From Actinomyces oris (GTDB lineage: Bacteria > Actinomycetota > Actinomycetes > Actinomycetales > Actinomycetaceae), in NCBI RefSeq assembly GCF_006546825.1, contig NZ_VICC01000004.1, forward strand, positions 372,001-436,000: DNA of 64,000 nt, written 5' to 3'. Of the stretch, positions 53,129-62,366 are shown in pieces. The notes below the pieces were generated by a model. That model was not told where the DNA came from, searched no databases, and was given only the letters and a program-made list of their open reading frames with translations. Made by a program: the position numbers and the translations under genes. The first letter of the stretch is position 1, and every line of letters begins with the position of its first letter.

Positions 53129-53312
53129 TATGTTCGGCGTGCGGCTCCGGGCAGGGACGAGCTCGTGTCCAGCGCCTCTGAGGCGTGTCGAAGGCAACGG
53201 CGGCCGCCGGCCCGCACGGCTCCGGGAACGCCGAGAATAGTGACGAGGCCGTTGTACGACGCGTGAGAGCTCGTCCCACCGCCCCGACTCGACTACACCA
53301 AGGGAGACCCTC
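53129..53312. other. Intergenic region before the SDR-wzm-wzt genes
   Basis: 184 bp, no gene. It contains 11-bp inverted repeats GGGACGAGCTC (53154-53164) and GAGCTCGTCCC (53267-53277) 102 bp apart, and CGGCTCCGGG twice. No clear promoter hexamer. Confidence 0.4.
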
Positions 53313-54407
53313 GTGACCCGTACCTGCCTCGTGACCGGTGGTGCCGGATTCATCGGCTGCGCGATCTCGCATGACCTGGCGGACGCCTTCGACCGTGTCG
53401 TGGCCCTGGACAACATGCACCCGCAGATCCACCCCTCCCAGGCTCGCCCTGCCGAGCTCGACGAGCGCGTGGAGCTGCGCCGCCTGGACGTGTCCGTCGC
53501 CGAGGACTGGGACTCGCTCCTGCCCGAGGTCGCGCCGGATGCCATCGTCCACCTGGCGGCGGAGACCGGGACTGGCCAGTCCCTCACCGAGGCCTCCCGG
53601 CACGCCAACGCCAACGTCGTCGGCACCACCCAGATGCTCGACGCCCTCGTGCGCCACGAGATCCGTCCCGACAAGATCGTCCTGGCCTCCTCCCGGGCCG
53701 TCTACGGCGAGGGGAAGTGGATCGATGCTGCGGGACACCCCTCCTACCCCGGGCAGCGCACCCACGCGATGCTCGAGGCCGGTCAGTGGGACTTCACCGG
53801 CCTGACCCCCTCGGTCCAGTCCTCCACCGAGGTCAAGGCCTCCCCGGCCAACGTCTACGCCGCCACCAAGTTCTGCCAGGAGAACCTCGTGACGTCCTGG
53901 TGCGGCTCCTTCGACGTTACCCCGGTGCTCTTCCGGCTTCAGAACGTCTACGGACCCGGCCAGTCCCTCATCAACCCCTACACCGGCATCGTCTCCCTCT
54001 TCGCCCGCCTGGCCAAGCAGGGCCAGTCCATCCCGGTCTACGAGGACGGCCAGATCGTGCGGGACTTCGTCTTCATCGACGACGTCGCCTCCGCCATCGT
54101 GGCCGGCGTCCTGCACTCGCCGGCCACCTCCACGCCCTACGACATCGGCCTGGGGGAGCGGACCACCATCATGCAGATCGCTCAGACCATCGCCGAGCAC
54201 TACGGAGCGCCCGCACCGCACGTCACCGGCCAGTTCCGTGACGGCGATGTGCGTGCCGCCTGGGCGGACACCGCGCGTGCCCGCCAGGCGCTGGACTGGG
54301 AGCCCCGGGTCGGCGTCACCGAGGGCATCAACCGGCTGTGTGACTGGATCGATGCCCAGGAGGGGGCGGTTTCCCCAGCGCCCACCGGCACTGCGACGGA
54401 GGTGTGA
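53313..54407 (+). CDS. NAD-dependent epimerase/dehydratase (extended SDR)
   Basis: 364 residues: [46 protein letters not shown], Tyr182xxxLys186 (YAATK) and QNVYGPGQSL, DFVFIDDVA. The long insertion (about 135-180) before the catalytic Tyr is characteristic of some sugar epimerases in polysaccharide loci. Which nucleotide sugar is handled is not evident. GGGAGA precedes GTG 53313. Followed 4 bp later by wzm. Confidence 0.83.
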   Translation: MTRTCLVTGGAGFIGCAISHDLADAFDRVVALDNMHPQIHPSQARPAELDERVELRRLDVSVAEDWDSLLPEVAPDAIVHLAAETGTGQSLTEASRHANANVVGTTQMLDALVRHEIRPDKIVLASSRAVYGEGKWIDAAGHPSYPGQRTHAMLEAGQWDFTGLTPSVQSSTEVKASPANVYAATKFCQENLVTSWCGSFDVTPVLFRLQNVYGPGQSLINPYTGIVSLFARLAKQGQSIPVYEDGQIVRDFVFIDDVASAIVAGVLHSPATSTPYDIGLGERTTIMQIAQTIAEHYGAPAPHVTGQFRDGDVRAAWADTARARQALDWEPRVGVTEGINRLCDWIDAQEGAVSPAPTGTATEV

Positions 54408-54411
54408 GCCT

Positions 54412-55278
54412 ATGAAGCTCTCTCGACTGCTCCGCTCGGAGGATGCCCGCCAGACGCTGGACCTCACCCTGCGGCTGACTCAGCGCTCGGTCTCCTCGGA
54501 GTTCAAGGGCACGGCCCTGGGGCGCCTGTGGTCATTCATCAACCCCCTGGCCACCATCGCCATCTTCGCCCTCATTTTCGGCGTCGTCTTCCGCGGAGGC
54601 GTGGAGCCGGGCCGCAACTCCGGCATCAACTCCTTCGCGCTGTGGATCGGCATCGGGGTGCTCAGCTGGACCTTCTTCTCCAGCGGCATCATGGCCTCCA
54701 TGAACGCCCTCGTGGACAACGCGGGGCTCCTCACCAAGGTCTACTTCCCCCGCCAGGTCCTCATCTACTCCGCGGTCCTGTCACTGGCCGTGGACTTCGC
54801 CTTCGAGCTGCTCGTGCTGGTCATCATCGCCATGATCTTGGGAGGGCCGGGAGTCCTGGCGATGATCCCGGCACTGCTCGTCGTCACCGTACTGGTGGGG
54901 ATGTTCGCCGTCGGACTGGGCCTCATGCTGTCCATCGCCACTGTCTACTTCCGGGACCTGGGCCACCTGTGGCAGATCTTCAACCAGATGTGGATGTACG
55001 CCTCCGGGGTCGTCTTCCCCCTGACCATGGTTAACAAGGTCCAGAACGACCTGTTCGACAAGGGCTGGCAGGTCAACGGCGGGCCGATCCCGCTGACCAC
55101 GATCCTGCGTCTCAACCCCGCCGAGACCTACCTCGAGGCCTTCCGATCCTGCCTGTACGACTTTGCCCTGCCGTCGCTGCCCGTCTTCCTAGCCTGCCTG
55201 GCATGGGCGGTCGTCATGCTTACGCTGGGCCTGGTCTTCTTCCGCCGGCACTCGGCGAGTATCGTTGAGGAGCTCTGA
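54412..55278 (+). CDS. wzm: Polysaccharide ABC exporter permease
   Basis: 288 residues, ABC-2 permease with six membrane helices. N-terminal LTQRSVSSEFKGTALGRLWSFINPLATIAIFALIFGVVF is the Wzm/TagG amphipathic entry helix and first span; VYFRDLGHLWQIFNQMWMYASGVVFP is the other hallmark. Works as a dimer with the ATPase encoded 8 bp downstream to export lipid-linked polysaccharide. GGAGG lies 8 nt before ATG 54412. Streptococcal RgpC is the functional analogue. Confidence 0.93.
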   Translation: MKLSRLLRSEDARQTLDLTLRLTQRSVSSEFKGTALGRLWSFINPLATIAIFALIFGVVFRGGVEPGRNSGINSFALWIGIGVLSWTFFSSGIMASMNALVDNAGLLTKVYFPRQVLIYSAVLSLAVDFAFELLVLVIIAMILGGPGVLAMIPALLVVTVLVGMFAVGLGLMLSIATVYFRDLGHLWQIFNQMWMYASGVVFPLTMVNKVQNDLFDKGWQVNGGPIPLTTILRLNPAETYLEAFRSCLYDFALPSLPVFLACLAWAVVMLTLGLVFFRRHSASIVEEL

Positions 55279-55286
55279 CACGCCAG

Positions 55287-56588
55287 ATGACCGCATCAAC
55301 CGGATCGTCCGCATCATCACTCACGTCGTCGGTGTCGGCTGCCTCGGCATCATCCTCGGCAGTGCCAGCCGTGCGCATCGAGGACGTCTCCAAGCGCTTC
55401 CGGATCTATCACCACCGCAATCAGTCCCTCAAGGGCGCCATCCTGCAGCGGGGCCGCGGCGTCTACGAGGACTTCTGGGCGCTCAAGGACATCACCTTCG
55501 ACATCCCCGAGGGCAAGACCTTCGGGCTCATGGGGCACAACGGCTCAGGCAAGTCCACGCTGCTCAAGTGCATTGCTAAGATCCTGGCTCCCGACTCGGG
55601 CTCCATTACCGCCCGGGGGCGCATGGCCGCCATGCTGGAAGTCGGCTCGGGCTTCCACCCCGAGCTCTCCGGGAGGGAGAACATCTTCCTCAACGGCGCC
55701 ATCCTGGGGATGAGCCGCAAGGAGATCGAGGCCAAGTTCGATGACATCGTCGACTTCTCCGGGGTGGGTGAGTTCATCGACCAGCCGGTGAAGAACTACT
55801 CCTCGGGCATGTACGTGCGCCTCGGCTTCTCCGTGTCCATCCACGTCGAGCCGGAGATCCTCCTGGTCGACGAGGTCCTGGCCGTCGGCGACATGGAGTT
55901 CCAGGAGCGGTGCATGGACAAGTTCGCCGAGTTCCGCGAGGACGGCCGCACCGTCGTCGTCGTCTCCCACGGCCTGGAGCAGATGCGCACCTTCTGCGAT
56001 GAGGTCGCCTGGCTCGACCACGGCCACCTCAAGGAGGTCGGCCCGGCCCCAGAGGTCATCGACAAGTACTCCGACGTCACCCACGGAGCCAAGAAGGTCA
56101 AGGAGGGCCAAGGCACCCGCTTCGGCAGTGGTGAGGCCCAGATCCGCCGCATCGAGCTGCTCGACCGCACGGGCCGGCCGGCGACCTCCATGCGTACCGG
56201 GGACGAGGCCACCATTCGCCTTCACTACCACTGCGAGGAGACGATCGAGAAGCCCGTCTTCGGCTGCTCCATCGACACCCGTGAGGGCATCTTCGCCTGG
56301 GGGCTTCACGGCCTCGACGACGGCTTCCAGCCCGAGAGGATCGAGCCGGGGGAGGGGACCGTGGACATCTCCATCCCCGCGATGATGCTACGGCCGGGCG
56401 CCTACCTCATCTCCGCCTCCATCCAGCCCTGGCAGCTCTCCAGCGTCATTGACGCCTACCAGAAGGCCACGGCCTTCGACATCATCCCCGGGCCGCGCAT
56501 GGAGTCCGGGGGCCTGGTGGCCCTGGGGGCCCACTACGAGCGGATCGACCCGCCTCGCCCCATGTTGAAGCACACCAAGGACGACTGA
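55287..56588 (+). CDS. wzt: Polysaccharide ABC exporter ATPase with C-terminal sugar-binding domain
   Basis: 433 residues: Ser-rich N-terminus, ABC domain (about 28-260) with Walker A GHNGSGKST (83-91), signature variant YSSGM (171-175), Walker B ILLVDE (191-196) and VVSHGLEQ. A Wzt C-terminal beta-sandwich (about 275-420) is present; in E. coli O8/O9a such domains recognise the terminal modification of the finished chain. That implies a capped polymer here. Last gene of the plus-strand rhamnan block. Confidence 0.93.
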   Translation: MTASTGSSASSLTSSVSAASASSSAVPAVRIEDVSKRFRIYHHRNQSLKGAILQRGRGVYEDFWALKDITFDIPEGKTFGLMGHNGSGKSTLLKCIAKILAPDSGSITARGRMAAMLEVGSGFHPELSGRENIFLNGAILGMSRKEIEAKFDDIVDFSGVGEFIDQPVKNYSSGMYVRLGFSVSIHVEPEILLVDEVLAVGDMEFQERCMDKFAEFREDGRTVVVVSHGLEQMRTFCDEVAWLDHGHLKEVGPAPEVIDKYSDVTHGAKKVKEGQGTRFGSGEAQIRRIELLDRTGRPATSMRTGDEATIRLHYHCEETIEKPVFGCSIDTREGIFAWGLHGLDDGFQPERIEPGEGTVDISIPAMMLRPGAYLISASIQPWQLSSVIDAYQKATAFDIIPGPRMESGGLVALGAHYERIDPPRPMLKHTKDD

Positions 56589-56615
56589 GGCTCGGCGGGC
56601 GGACAGTGCCGCTAC

Positions 56616-57689
56616 TCAGCGTCTCTGCATCTTCTTGACCCCTTGGGCCACAGTGCGGAAGAAGGGCTTGGCCGTGGCCTCCACATGGTCGACCTTCAGG
56701 TTGATCTCATAGGCGTGCATAAGGACCTGGCGCATCGTGTCATGCAGGTCGCCGATGGTGAAGCGTAGGTCGTGCATGGCCTTCTTAAGGTGCGCGATCT
56801 CCTCGTCCTGCTGCTCCAGCCTCTTCTGGATCCGGTGGTAGTACTCCGCTGAGACGAGCAGGAGTCCGAGGTTCTCGGAAGCGGCCGCCACGCCCTGCGG
56901 GGAGGACTCGGTCCCGGTGCAGCTCACGGACAGACGGGCGTAACGGTCCCGGATGGCGAGGTTGTCGGTACGGTGGTGGGCGGCGTCGACGACGACGGAG
57001 TTACCCATCGTCCCGTCGGTGGAGTCACGGTGGTGCCAGTGCGCCAGCGGCTCGTCACTGATGAATCCCACCGGGGAGGTCGCCAGCAGCCGCAGATTGA
57101 AGTCCCAGTCGGCCTGGGTCAGCAGGGTGCCGTCCCAGTGGCCGATGCGATCGGCCACCTCACGACGGATGAGCTGCGAGATCGGCGGGACATAGTTGGC
57201 CACCATCGTGTCGATGAGGGTCCAGCTCTCCCTGTCCTGCGTCATCACCCACCGGCCACGCTCGACCAGGCCGTCGTCGGTGACTATCTCATCGACGACG
57301 TCGCAGCGCGTCGCCACGGCACCGTGCTCGGGGTGGTCATCGAGGTGGGCCACGCAGGCGGCCAGGAAGCCGGGCTCCCAGGAGTCGTCGTCGTCATGGA
57401 TCGCGAAGAACTCGCAGGAGGAGACGGCCAGACCGTCCTCCAGGGCGGCCTCGCGCCCGTGAGAGGTCTCGTTGGTGACCACCCGGGTGCGCTCCCTGAG
57501 CCACTCGGGAGCGCTCTCCAGAGCGCTGTCCACCGACTCGGTGCTTCCGGCGTCATTGACGATGACGAGCTCGAGGTCCTGGAAGGACTGCGCCCCGACC
57601 GACTGGAGTGCGCGCCTGAGCATCAGGGGACGGTTACGGGTCCGGGTCACCACGGTGACTCGGGGGGATTGTGCGGCGTGTCCAGCCAT
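56616..57689 (-). CDS. GT2 glycosyltransferase with C-terminal coiled coil
   Basis: 357 residues. GT-A domain: VTVVTRTRNRPLMLRRAL, LVIVNDAGSTESVD, FFAIHDDDDSWEPGFL (catalytic acidic run), QADWDFNLRLLA and HWHHRDS. After residue 270 a heptad-like helix (RIQKRLEQQDEEIAHLKKAMHDLRFTI) suggests oligomerisation or membrane-associated positioning, as in some chain-length-measuring systems. AAGGAGG sits 10 nt upstream of ATG 57689. Convergent with wzt. Sugar unknown. Confidence 0.83.
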   Translation of the reverse strand: MAGHAAQSPRVTVVTRTRNRPLMLRRALQSVGAQSFQDLELVIVNDAGSTESVDSALESAPEWLRERTRVVTNETSHGREAALEDGLAVSSCEFFAIHDDDDSWEPGFLAACVAHLDDHPEHGAVATRCDVVDEIVTDDGLVERGRWVMTQDRESWTLIDTMVANYVPPISQLIRREVADRIGHWDGTLLTQADWDFNLRLLATSPVGFISDEPLAHWHHRDSTDGTMGNSVVVDAAHHRTDNLAIRDRYARLSVSCTGTESSPQGVAAASENLGLLLVSAEYYHRIQKRLEQQDEEIAHLKKAMHDLRFTIGDLHDTMRQVLMHAYEINLKVDHVEATAKPFFRTVAQGVKKMQRR

Positions 57690-57736
57690 TGTCGGGGATC
57701 CTCCTTGATCTGGTCAGGGGCGCATCATGCTTGGCG

Positions 57737-57742
57737 ATGTTA
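57737..57742 (-). promoter_or_regulatory. Candidate -10 TAACAT for the GT2 gene
   Basis: Minus-strand TAACAT about 48 nt before ATG 57689, with TTGTCA some 19 bp further upstream as a possible -35. Confidence 0.4.
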
Positions 57743-57825
57743 CCGAACCGCCTGGGGCGTCTGACAAGGTTTCAGCCCCGTCACTGTATCGAGTGGGGTG
57801 GCGCTGGCGTAGGCGCTTGCCACAA

Positions 57826-58836
57826 TCAACAACTTCTCGCCGAGCCGCGTGCGCGGCTCCTCGCCCGCCGATGCAGCTCGCGGGGCAGGCCGGCGAGAGC
57901 CTGAGCCAGTCCCCTCAGCACCGGGCCGCGCTGCGGTCCTCGCAGGGAGCGCACCAGCGTACGGGCCAGTGCCTGCATCACCACTGGGGCCGGACTGTGG
58001 GCAGCTGCCGTTAGGATCCGGTTGCGGACGTTGACCCGGATGAACATCGGTGAGTCCGTGCCCGAGGAGGAGGCGTGCTCGTGGCGCGCCACGGCCTCAC
58101 GCACGTAGAGGACTCGCCACCCGCGCTCACGCAGGCGCCAGGACAGGTCCGTGTCCTCGTAGTACATGAACAGGTCCTCGCGAAAGCCTCCCAGGGCTTG
58201 CCACGCCTCACGTCGGATCGCGCAGGCGCCCCCGCACAGGCCGAAGACCTCACTGGGGGAGTGCTCCTGCCCAGCAGGCACCAGCCAGTCCCGGTCATAG
58301 CCGTTGCCGGAGGCGTCCACCAGGTTGCCCGTGGAGTTGACCAGGACCTCCCCCTCGCCGCGGGCAGCGGCCTCATCGTCAACCCGGGTCCACCGCCCGG
58401 TGCGGGGGGAGACGAGGGCGTCCCGCTGGCCGGGGGTGGCGGGTTTCCAGCGGCCGGCCAGCAGAATCCGCGCCGTGGTCGCGGCCGGAGCCGCCGCGGA
58501 CGGCGGGTCGCCCAGGGGGGCCAGGAGTGCCTCGAGGAAGCCGGGCTCGGCCACCGCGTCATTGTTGAGCAGGACGAGGACATCCTCGACCATGCCCCGG
58601 GCCCCAATGTTGACGCCGGCGCCGAAGCCCCGGTTCTCAGGGGACTCGACCACCGTGAGTCCCTCTCGGCGCAGACGCTCGGCCGAGCCGTCGCCGGAGG
58701 CGTTGTCCACGACGACCAGCACGTCCCCGTCTCCCAGCTGCTCACGGATGGAGCGGGCCGTCCGGATCGTCAGCTCGGCCTGGCGCCAGTTGACGACGAC
58801 GACGCGAGCTGAGGGACGCCTGACGGGCTGGGTCAC
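57826..58836 (-). CDS. GT2 glycosyltransferase, rhamnosyltransferase-like
   Basis: 336 residues: VVVVNWRQAELTIRTARSIREQ, VVVDNASGDGSAERLR, ENRGFGAGVNIGARG, LLNNDAVAEPGFLEAL (catalytic Asp pair), GGACAIRREAWQALGGFREDLFMYYEDTDLSWRLRERGW. This resembles WbbL/RfbF-type rhamnosyltransferases. Arg-rich basic tail. Start GTG 58836 overlaps the stop of the GT4 gene upstream by 4 bp, so the two are translationally coupled. Confidence 0.83.
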   Translation of the reverse strand: MTQPVRRPSARVVVVNWRQAELTIRTARSIREQLGDGDVLVVVDNASGDGSAERLRREGLTVVESPENRGFGAGVNIGARGMVEDVLVLLNNDAVAEPGFLEALLAPLGDPPSAAAPAATTARILLAGRWKPATPGQRDALVSPRTGRWTRVDDEAAARGEGEVLVNSTGNLVDASGNGYDRDWLVPAGQEHSPSEVFGLCGGACAIRREAWQALGGFREDLFMYYEDTDLSWRLRERGWRVLYVREAVARHEHASSSGTDSPMFIRVNVRNRILTAAAHSPAPVVMQALARTLVRSLRGPQRGPVLRGLAQALAGLPRELHRRARSRARGSARSC

Positions 58837-60065
58837 ACCGCACCCCCGATCAGGGCGTGATAGACCTCCGTGTGCGCGGCGGCGCAGGCCTCCCAGGTGA
58901 AGGTCCGGGCGCGCTCGCGGCCGGCCTCGGCCAGCTCGTCGTGCTGCGGTCCGATGGCCTGGGCGAGCAGGCCGGCGATCTCACGCGGCGAGGCGGGGTC
59001 GGCCAGCAGGCCGGCCTGTCCGCACACCTCGGCCATGCAGGTCCCAGCACTGGTGACCACCGGGGCCCCATAGGCCATGGCCTCCAGGACCGGCAGGCCG
59101 AAGCCCTCCCAGATGGAGGGGAAGCAGAAGGCGCGGGCGCCGCTGTAGGCGGCCGCCAGCTCGTCGTCGTCGAGCCTGCCGGTGACGTGGACCCGATCAC
59201 CCAGGCGGGTCAGCAGCTCGCGCTCGGCGGCGTCGTCGCCCCACCCGGCCGGACCGACGAGGACCAGGTCGAGGCCGCCGGCGTCGTCATGCTCCTCGAT
59301 GAGGAGGGCGAAGGCGCGCAGCAGTCCCAGCAGGTTCTTGCGGGGCTCACGGGTACCCGTCCACAGGACGTAGTCGCGCGTGAGGCCCCGGGCGGCTCGG
59401 AAACCCTCGACCTGCTCGTCGGTGACAGTGCGGGTGCGCACCCCGTGGGGAATGACGTAGAGGCGGGCGGCGTCGATCCCCGCCGCGATGCAGTCGTCGG
59501 CGGTGGCCTGGGAGGGGACGACGATGGCGCTGGCCTCAGCGATGACGCGCTCCAGGCAGCGGCTGAAGTAGGCGTTGCCGCGCGCGGTGAAGTGCTCGGG
59601 TGAGCGCAGGAAGGCCAGGTCGTGCACGGTGACGACCAGCGGCAGCGAGGTGGGGGGCAGCGCCCAGGTCGTGGCGTGGATGAGCTGGGCGCCGGGCAGG
59701 ATGGACTCGGCCCGCGGCAGCCCCAGACGGTTCCAGGACTCGTACAGGGCGGTGCGCGGCAGGTGGGAGGAGCGCATCGGCATCGGCGGCAGTCCGACCT
59801 GGCGCGGCGAGGCGGCCCCCTGGTGGTGGGCGGCGATCCCGGCCACGGGTACCCGCCGGGCGCGCAGGGCCTGGGCGAGCTCGACAATGTAGGTGCCCGA
59901 GCCCCCGGGCACGGGCTGCCACAGCTGCTCCACCACCATGCCTACGCGTGGTCCGCGGGGGCGAGCCGGTGGACGGGGGCCCTTGGCGGTGGAGGACGCG
60001 GTGCGGGAGGCGGGGGAGGGGGAAGGGGCCGGGGAGTGCGCCGGGCGGGAATGATCTGCGCTCAT
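58833..60065 (-). CDS. GT4 glycosyltransferase
   Basis: 410 residues. Disordered Pro/Ser-rich 38-residue N-terminus, then GMVVEQLWQPVPGGSGTYIVELAQAL (acceptor loop), TVHDLAFLRSPEHF, VPSQATADDCIAAGI, VLWTGTREPRKNLLGLLRAF and FPSIWEGFGLPVLEAMAYGAPVVTS with the EX7E motif. Similar in plan to the divergently transcribed GT4 at 60113. A TACTCT hexamer 6 nt before ATG 60065 points to leaderless transcription. Confidence 0.88.
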   Translation of the reverse strand: MSADHSRPAHSPAPSPSPASRTASSTAKGPRPPARPRGPRVGMVVEQLWQPVPGGSGTYIVELAQALRARRVPVAGIAAHHQGAASPRQVGLPPMPMRSSHLPRTALYESWNRLGLPRAESILPGAQLIHATTWALPPTSLPLVVTVHDLAFLRSPEHFTARGNAYFSRCLERVIAEASAIVVPSQATADDCIAAGIDAARLYVIPHGVRTRTVTDEQVEGFRAARGLTRDYVLWTGTREPRKNLLGLLRAFALLIEEHDDAGGLDLVLVGPAGWGDDAAERELLTRLGDRVHVTGRLDDDELAAAYSGARAFCFPSIWEGFGLPVLEAMAYGAPVVTSAGTCMAEVCGQAGLLADPASPREIAGLLAQAIGPQHDELAEAGRERARTFTWEACAAAHTEVYHALIGGAV

Positions 60066-60071
60066 GGGCTC

Positions 60072-60106
60072 AGAGTACGGGGTGACCGCGCCAGGCGCGG
60101 TAGCCT
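60072..60106. promoter_or_regulatory. Divergent leaderless promoters with central 17-bp palindrome
   Basis: Minus-strand TACTCT (60072-60077) 6 nt before ATG 60065 and plus-strand TAGCCT (60101-60106) 6 nt before ATG 60113. Between them is a perfect palindrome ACCGCGCC-A-GGCGCGGT at 60085-60101, touching the plus-strand -10. A protein bound there would control both glycosyltransferase genes. Confidence 0.55.
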
Positions 60107-60112
60107 GCCGTC

Positions 60113-61234
60113 ATGAAGGTTCTTCTCGATGCGACGGCGATCCCGGCTGACCTCGGAGGCGTGGGTCGCTATGTCGACGACCTCGTGCCCGAGCTCATCG
60201 CCTGCGGCGTCAACCTGGCCATGGCCGTCCAGCAGCGGGACGTGGCGCACTTCTCCGCCAAGGTGCCCCGCGCCCACCTCTTCCCGGTCTCGCAGTCCAT
60301 GGAGTCGCGCGGCGCCCGGATGGCCTGGGAGCAGACGGGGCTACCGGCACTCATCCGCCGCATCCGCCCCGACGTCCTGCACTCGCCCCACTACACCTTC
60401 CCGGCCCTGCATCAGGTACCCGTGGTCGTCACCCTCCACGACGCCACGTTCTTCTCCCACCCGCAGGCGCACTCACCCCTCAAGCAGAGGTTCTTCACCA
60501 GCGCCATCCGCCGGGCCGTGCGCCGGGCCGATGCACTCGTCGTGCCCTCACAGGCCACTCGCGACGAGACCATCAAGTACGTCGGAGGCGACCCCGAGCG
60601 CTTCCACGTCGCCTACCACGGCGTGGACACCTCCGTGTTCCACCCGGTCGACGACGCCGAACGGGCCCGCGTGGCCGCCTCCCTCGGACTGGAGGGCCGG
60701 CGCTACATTGGCTTCCTGGGGACCCTGGAGCCCCGCAAGAACGTTCCCAACCTGGTGCGCGCCTGGATCGACGTCTTCCGTGACTGTGAGGACGCCCCGG
60801 CCCTGGTCCTGGCCGGCGGACCCGGGTGGGACGAGGACATTGAGCCCGCCCTGGCTCAGGTGCCCCGGCACCTGAACGTCCTGCGGCCCGGCTACCTGCC
60901 CCTGGAGGACCTGCCCGGATTCCTGTCCGGCTGCGAGATCCTGGCCTATCCCTCCATCGGTGAGGGCTTCGGCCTGCCGGTCCTGGAGGCCATGGCCTGC
61001 GGGGCCGCCGTGCTCACCACCCGCGAGCTGAGCCTTCCAGAGGTCGGGGGCGACGCCGTCGCCTACTGCGGATCGGACGTCCAAGCCATTGCCCGGGGCC
61101 TCGTGGTCCTGGACGCCCAGCCCGAGCGGCGCCGGGCCCTGGGGGTCGCCGCACTCGAGAGGGCCGCCGAGTTCACCTGGAGGGCCTCCGCCCAGGCGCA
61201 CGTCGAGGCTTACCGCGCCGTCCTGGCGCGCTAG
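60113..61234 (+). CDS. GT4 glycosyltransferase
   Basis: 373 residues, GT-B: LLDATAIPADLGGVGRYVDDLVPEL, HSPHYTFPALHQVPVVVTLHDATFF, VVPSQATRDE, IGFLGTLEPRKNVPNLVRAW, YPSIGEGFGLPVLEAMACGAAVLTT with EX7E. Resembles mannosyl-/rhamnosyltransferases of the WbdA/MtfB group in overall plan. Leaderless ATG start by the TAGCCT at 60101. Followed after 148 bp by rmlD. Confidence 0.88.
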   Translation: MKVLLDATAIPADLGGVGRYVDDLVPELIACGVNLAMAVQQRDVAHFSAKVPRAHLFPVSQSMESRGARMAWEQTGLPALIRRIRPDVLHSPHYTFPALHQVPVVVTLHDATFFSHPQAHSPLKQRFFTSAIRRAVRRADALVVPSQATRDETIKYVGGDPERFHVAYHGVDTSVFHPVDDAERARVAASLGLEGRRYIGFLGTLEPRKNVPNLVRAWIDVFRDCEDAPALVLAGGPGWDEDIEPALAQVPRHLNVLRPGYLPLEDLPGFLSGCEILAYPSIGEGFGLPVLEAMACGAAVLTTRELSLPEVGGDAVAYCGSDVQAIARGLVVLDAQPERRRALGVAALERAAEFTWRASAQAHVEAYRAVLAR

Positions 61235-61382
61235 TGCCTACCCCTGAGCGGAGCGCGGTAAGCCGTTTGTCCTTGGTGATATCGACCAACGTGGCCGGTG
61301 CACTCGTGTAGTGTTCATCGACGGGTTATGCCCATGGTGAGACGTCGGCGATACGACGCACGCGGGAAGGAAGAGACGGCCA

Positions 61383-62312
61383 GTGAACGAGACCATGCCG
61401 GTGCAGACTGAGGGGACCTCTCTCCCCCGTGCCGGGCACGACGAAGGGCAGATGCGCGGACGGGTTCTCGTCACCGGCGCCAACGGCCAGCTGGGGCGCG
61501 CGCTCATGACCCTGCTGCCACAGGCGGGCTTCGAACCTACCGGCGTCGACCTGCCCGAGGTGGATATCTCGGACGCGGCCGCCATGTCCTCCTGGGACTG
61601 GACTGGCTACGACATCGTCATCAATGCCGCGGCCTGGACCAACGTGGATGGGGCGGAGACTCCTGAGGGGCGCCGCCTGTCGTGGCGGGCCAACACGGTC
61701 GGCCCGGTCAACCTGGCCCGGGCGGCCGTCCAGCACGGCCTGACGCTGGTGCACCTGTCCACCGAGTACACCTTCGACGGGGCCACGGCCCTCCACACCG
61801 AGGAGGAGACCCCCTCGCCGCTGGGGGTCTACGGCCAGTCCAAGGCCGCCGGGGACGCCGCCGTCAGTGTCTGTCCCCGGCACTACCTGGTGCGCACCTC
61901 CTGGGTGGTCGGTGATGGTAAGAACTTCGTCAAGACGATGCTCTCCCTGGCTGAGCGCGGCATCACGCCGAGTGTCGTGGCCGACCAGACTGGGCGCCTC
62001 ACCTTCGCCTCCGATCTGGCGGCGGGCATCATCCACCTCCTCACCTCGGGCGCCGAGTTCGGTACCTACAACCTCTCCGGTGATGGGCCGATCGTCTCCT
62101 GGGCCGATGTCGCCAAGCGGGTCTACGAGCGCGCCGGCCATAGTCCCGACGAGGTCACTGCCGTCACCACTGAGGAGTACTACGCCGGTCAGGATGGGAT
62201 CGCACCGCGGCCACTGAGCTCGGCCCTGGACCTGGCGAAGATCAAGGCTGCAGGTTTCACCCCGGCTGACTCCACGGAGCGCCTGGAGGCCTATCTCCAG
62301 GGCCTCCTGTAA
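61383..62312 (+). CDS. rmlD: dTDP-4-dehydrorhamnose reductase
   Basis: 309 residues. After a 25-residue variable start comes VLVTGANGQLGRALM, NAAAWTNVDGAE, HLSTEYTFDG, Tyr150xxxLys154 (YGQSK), VRTSWVVGDGKNFVKTML and VADQTGRLTFASDLA: typical RmlD, the last step of dTDP-L-rhamnose synthesis. GTG 61383 has AAGGAAGAG upstream; ATG 61395 and 61453 are alternatives. Supplies rhamnose for the WbbL-like and RgpF-like enzymes. Confidence 0.93.
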   Translation: MNETMPVQTEGTSLPRAGHDEGQMRGRVLVTGANGQLGRALMTLLPQAGFEPTGVDLPEVDISDAAAMSSWDWTGYDIVINAAAWTNVDGAETPEGRRLSWRANTVGPVNLARAAVQHGLTLVHLSTEYTFDGATALHTEEETPSPLGVYGQSKAAGDAAVSVCPRHYLVRTSWVVGDGKNFVKTMLSLAERGITPSVVADQTGRLTFASDLAAGIIHLLTSGAEFGTYNLSGDGPIVSWADVAKRVYERAGHSPDEVTAVTTEEYYAGQDGIAPRPLSSALDLAKIKAAGFTPADSTERLEAYLQGLL

Positions 62313-62329
62313 GTTGAATCAGACCGGTT

Positions 62330-62335
62330 TACACT
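62330..62335 (+). promoter_or_regulatory. Candidate -10 TACACT for the DUF2142-like gene
   Basis: TACACT about 31 nt before ATG 62367, which has GGAG seven nt upstream. No -35 at correct spacing. Confidence 0.35.
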
Positions 62336-62366
62336 CCCTCGCACCCGTTTCTCGTCGGAGATCAGC

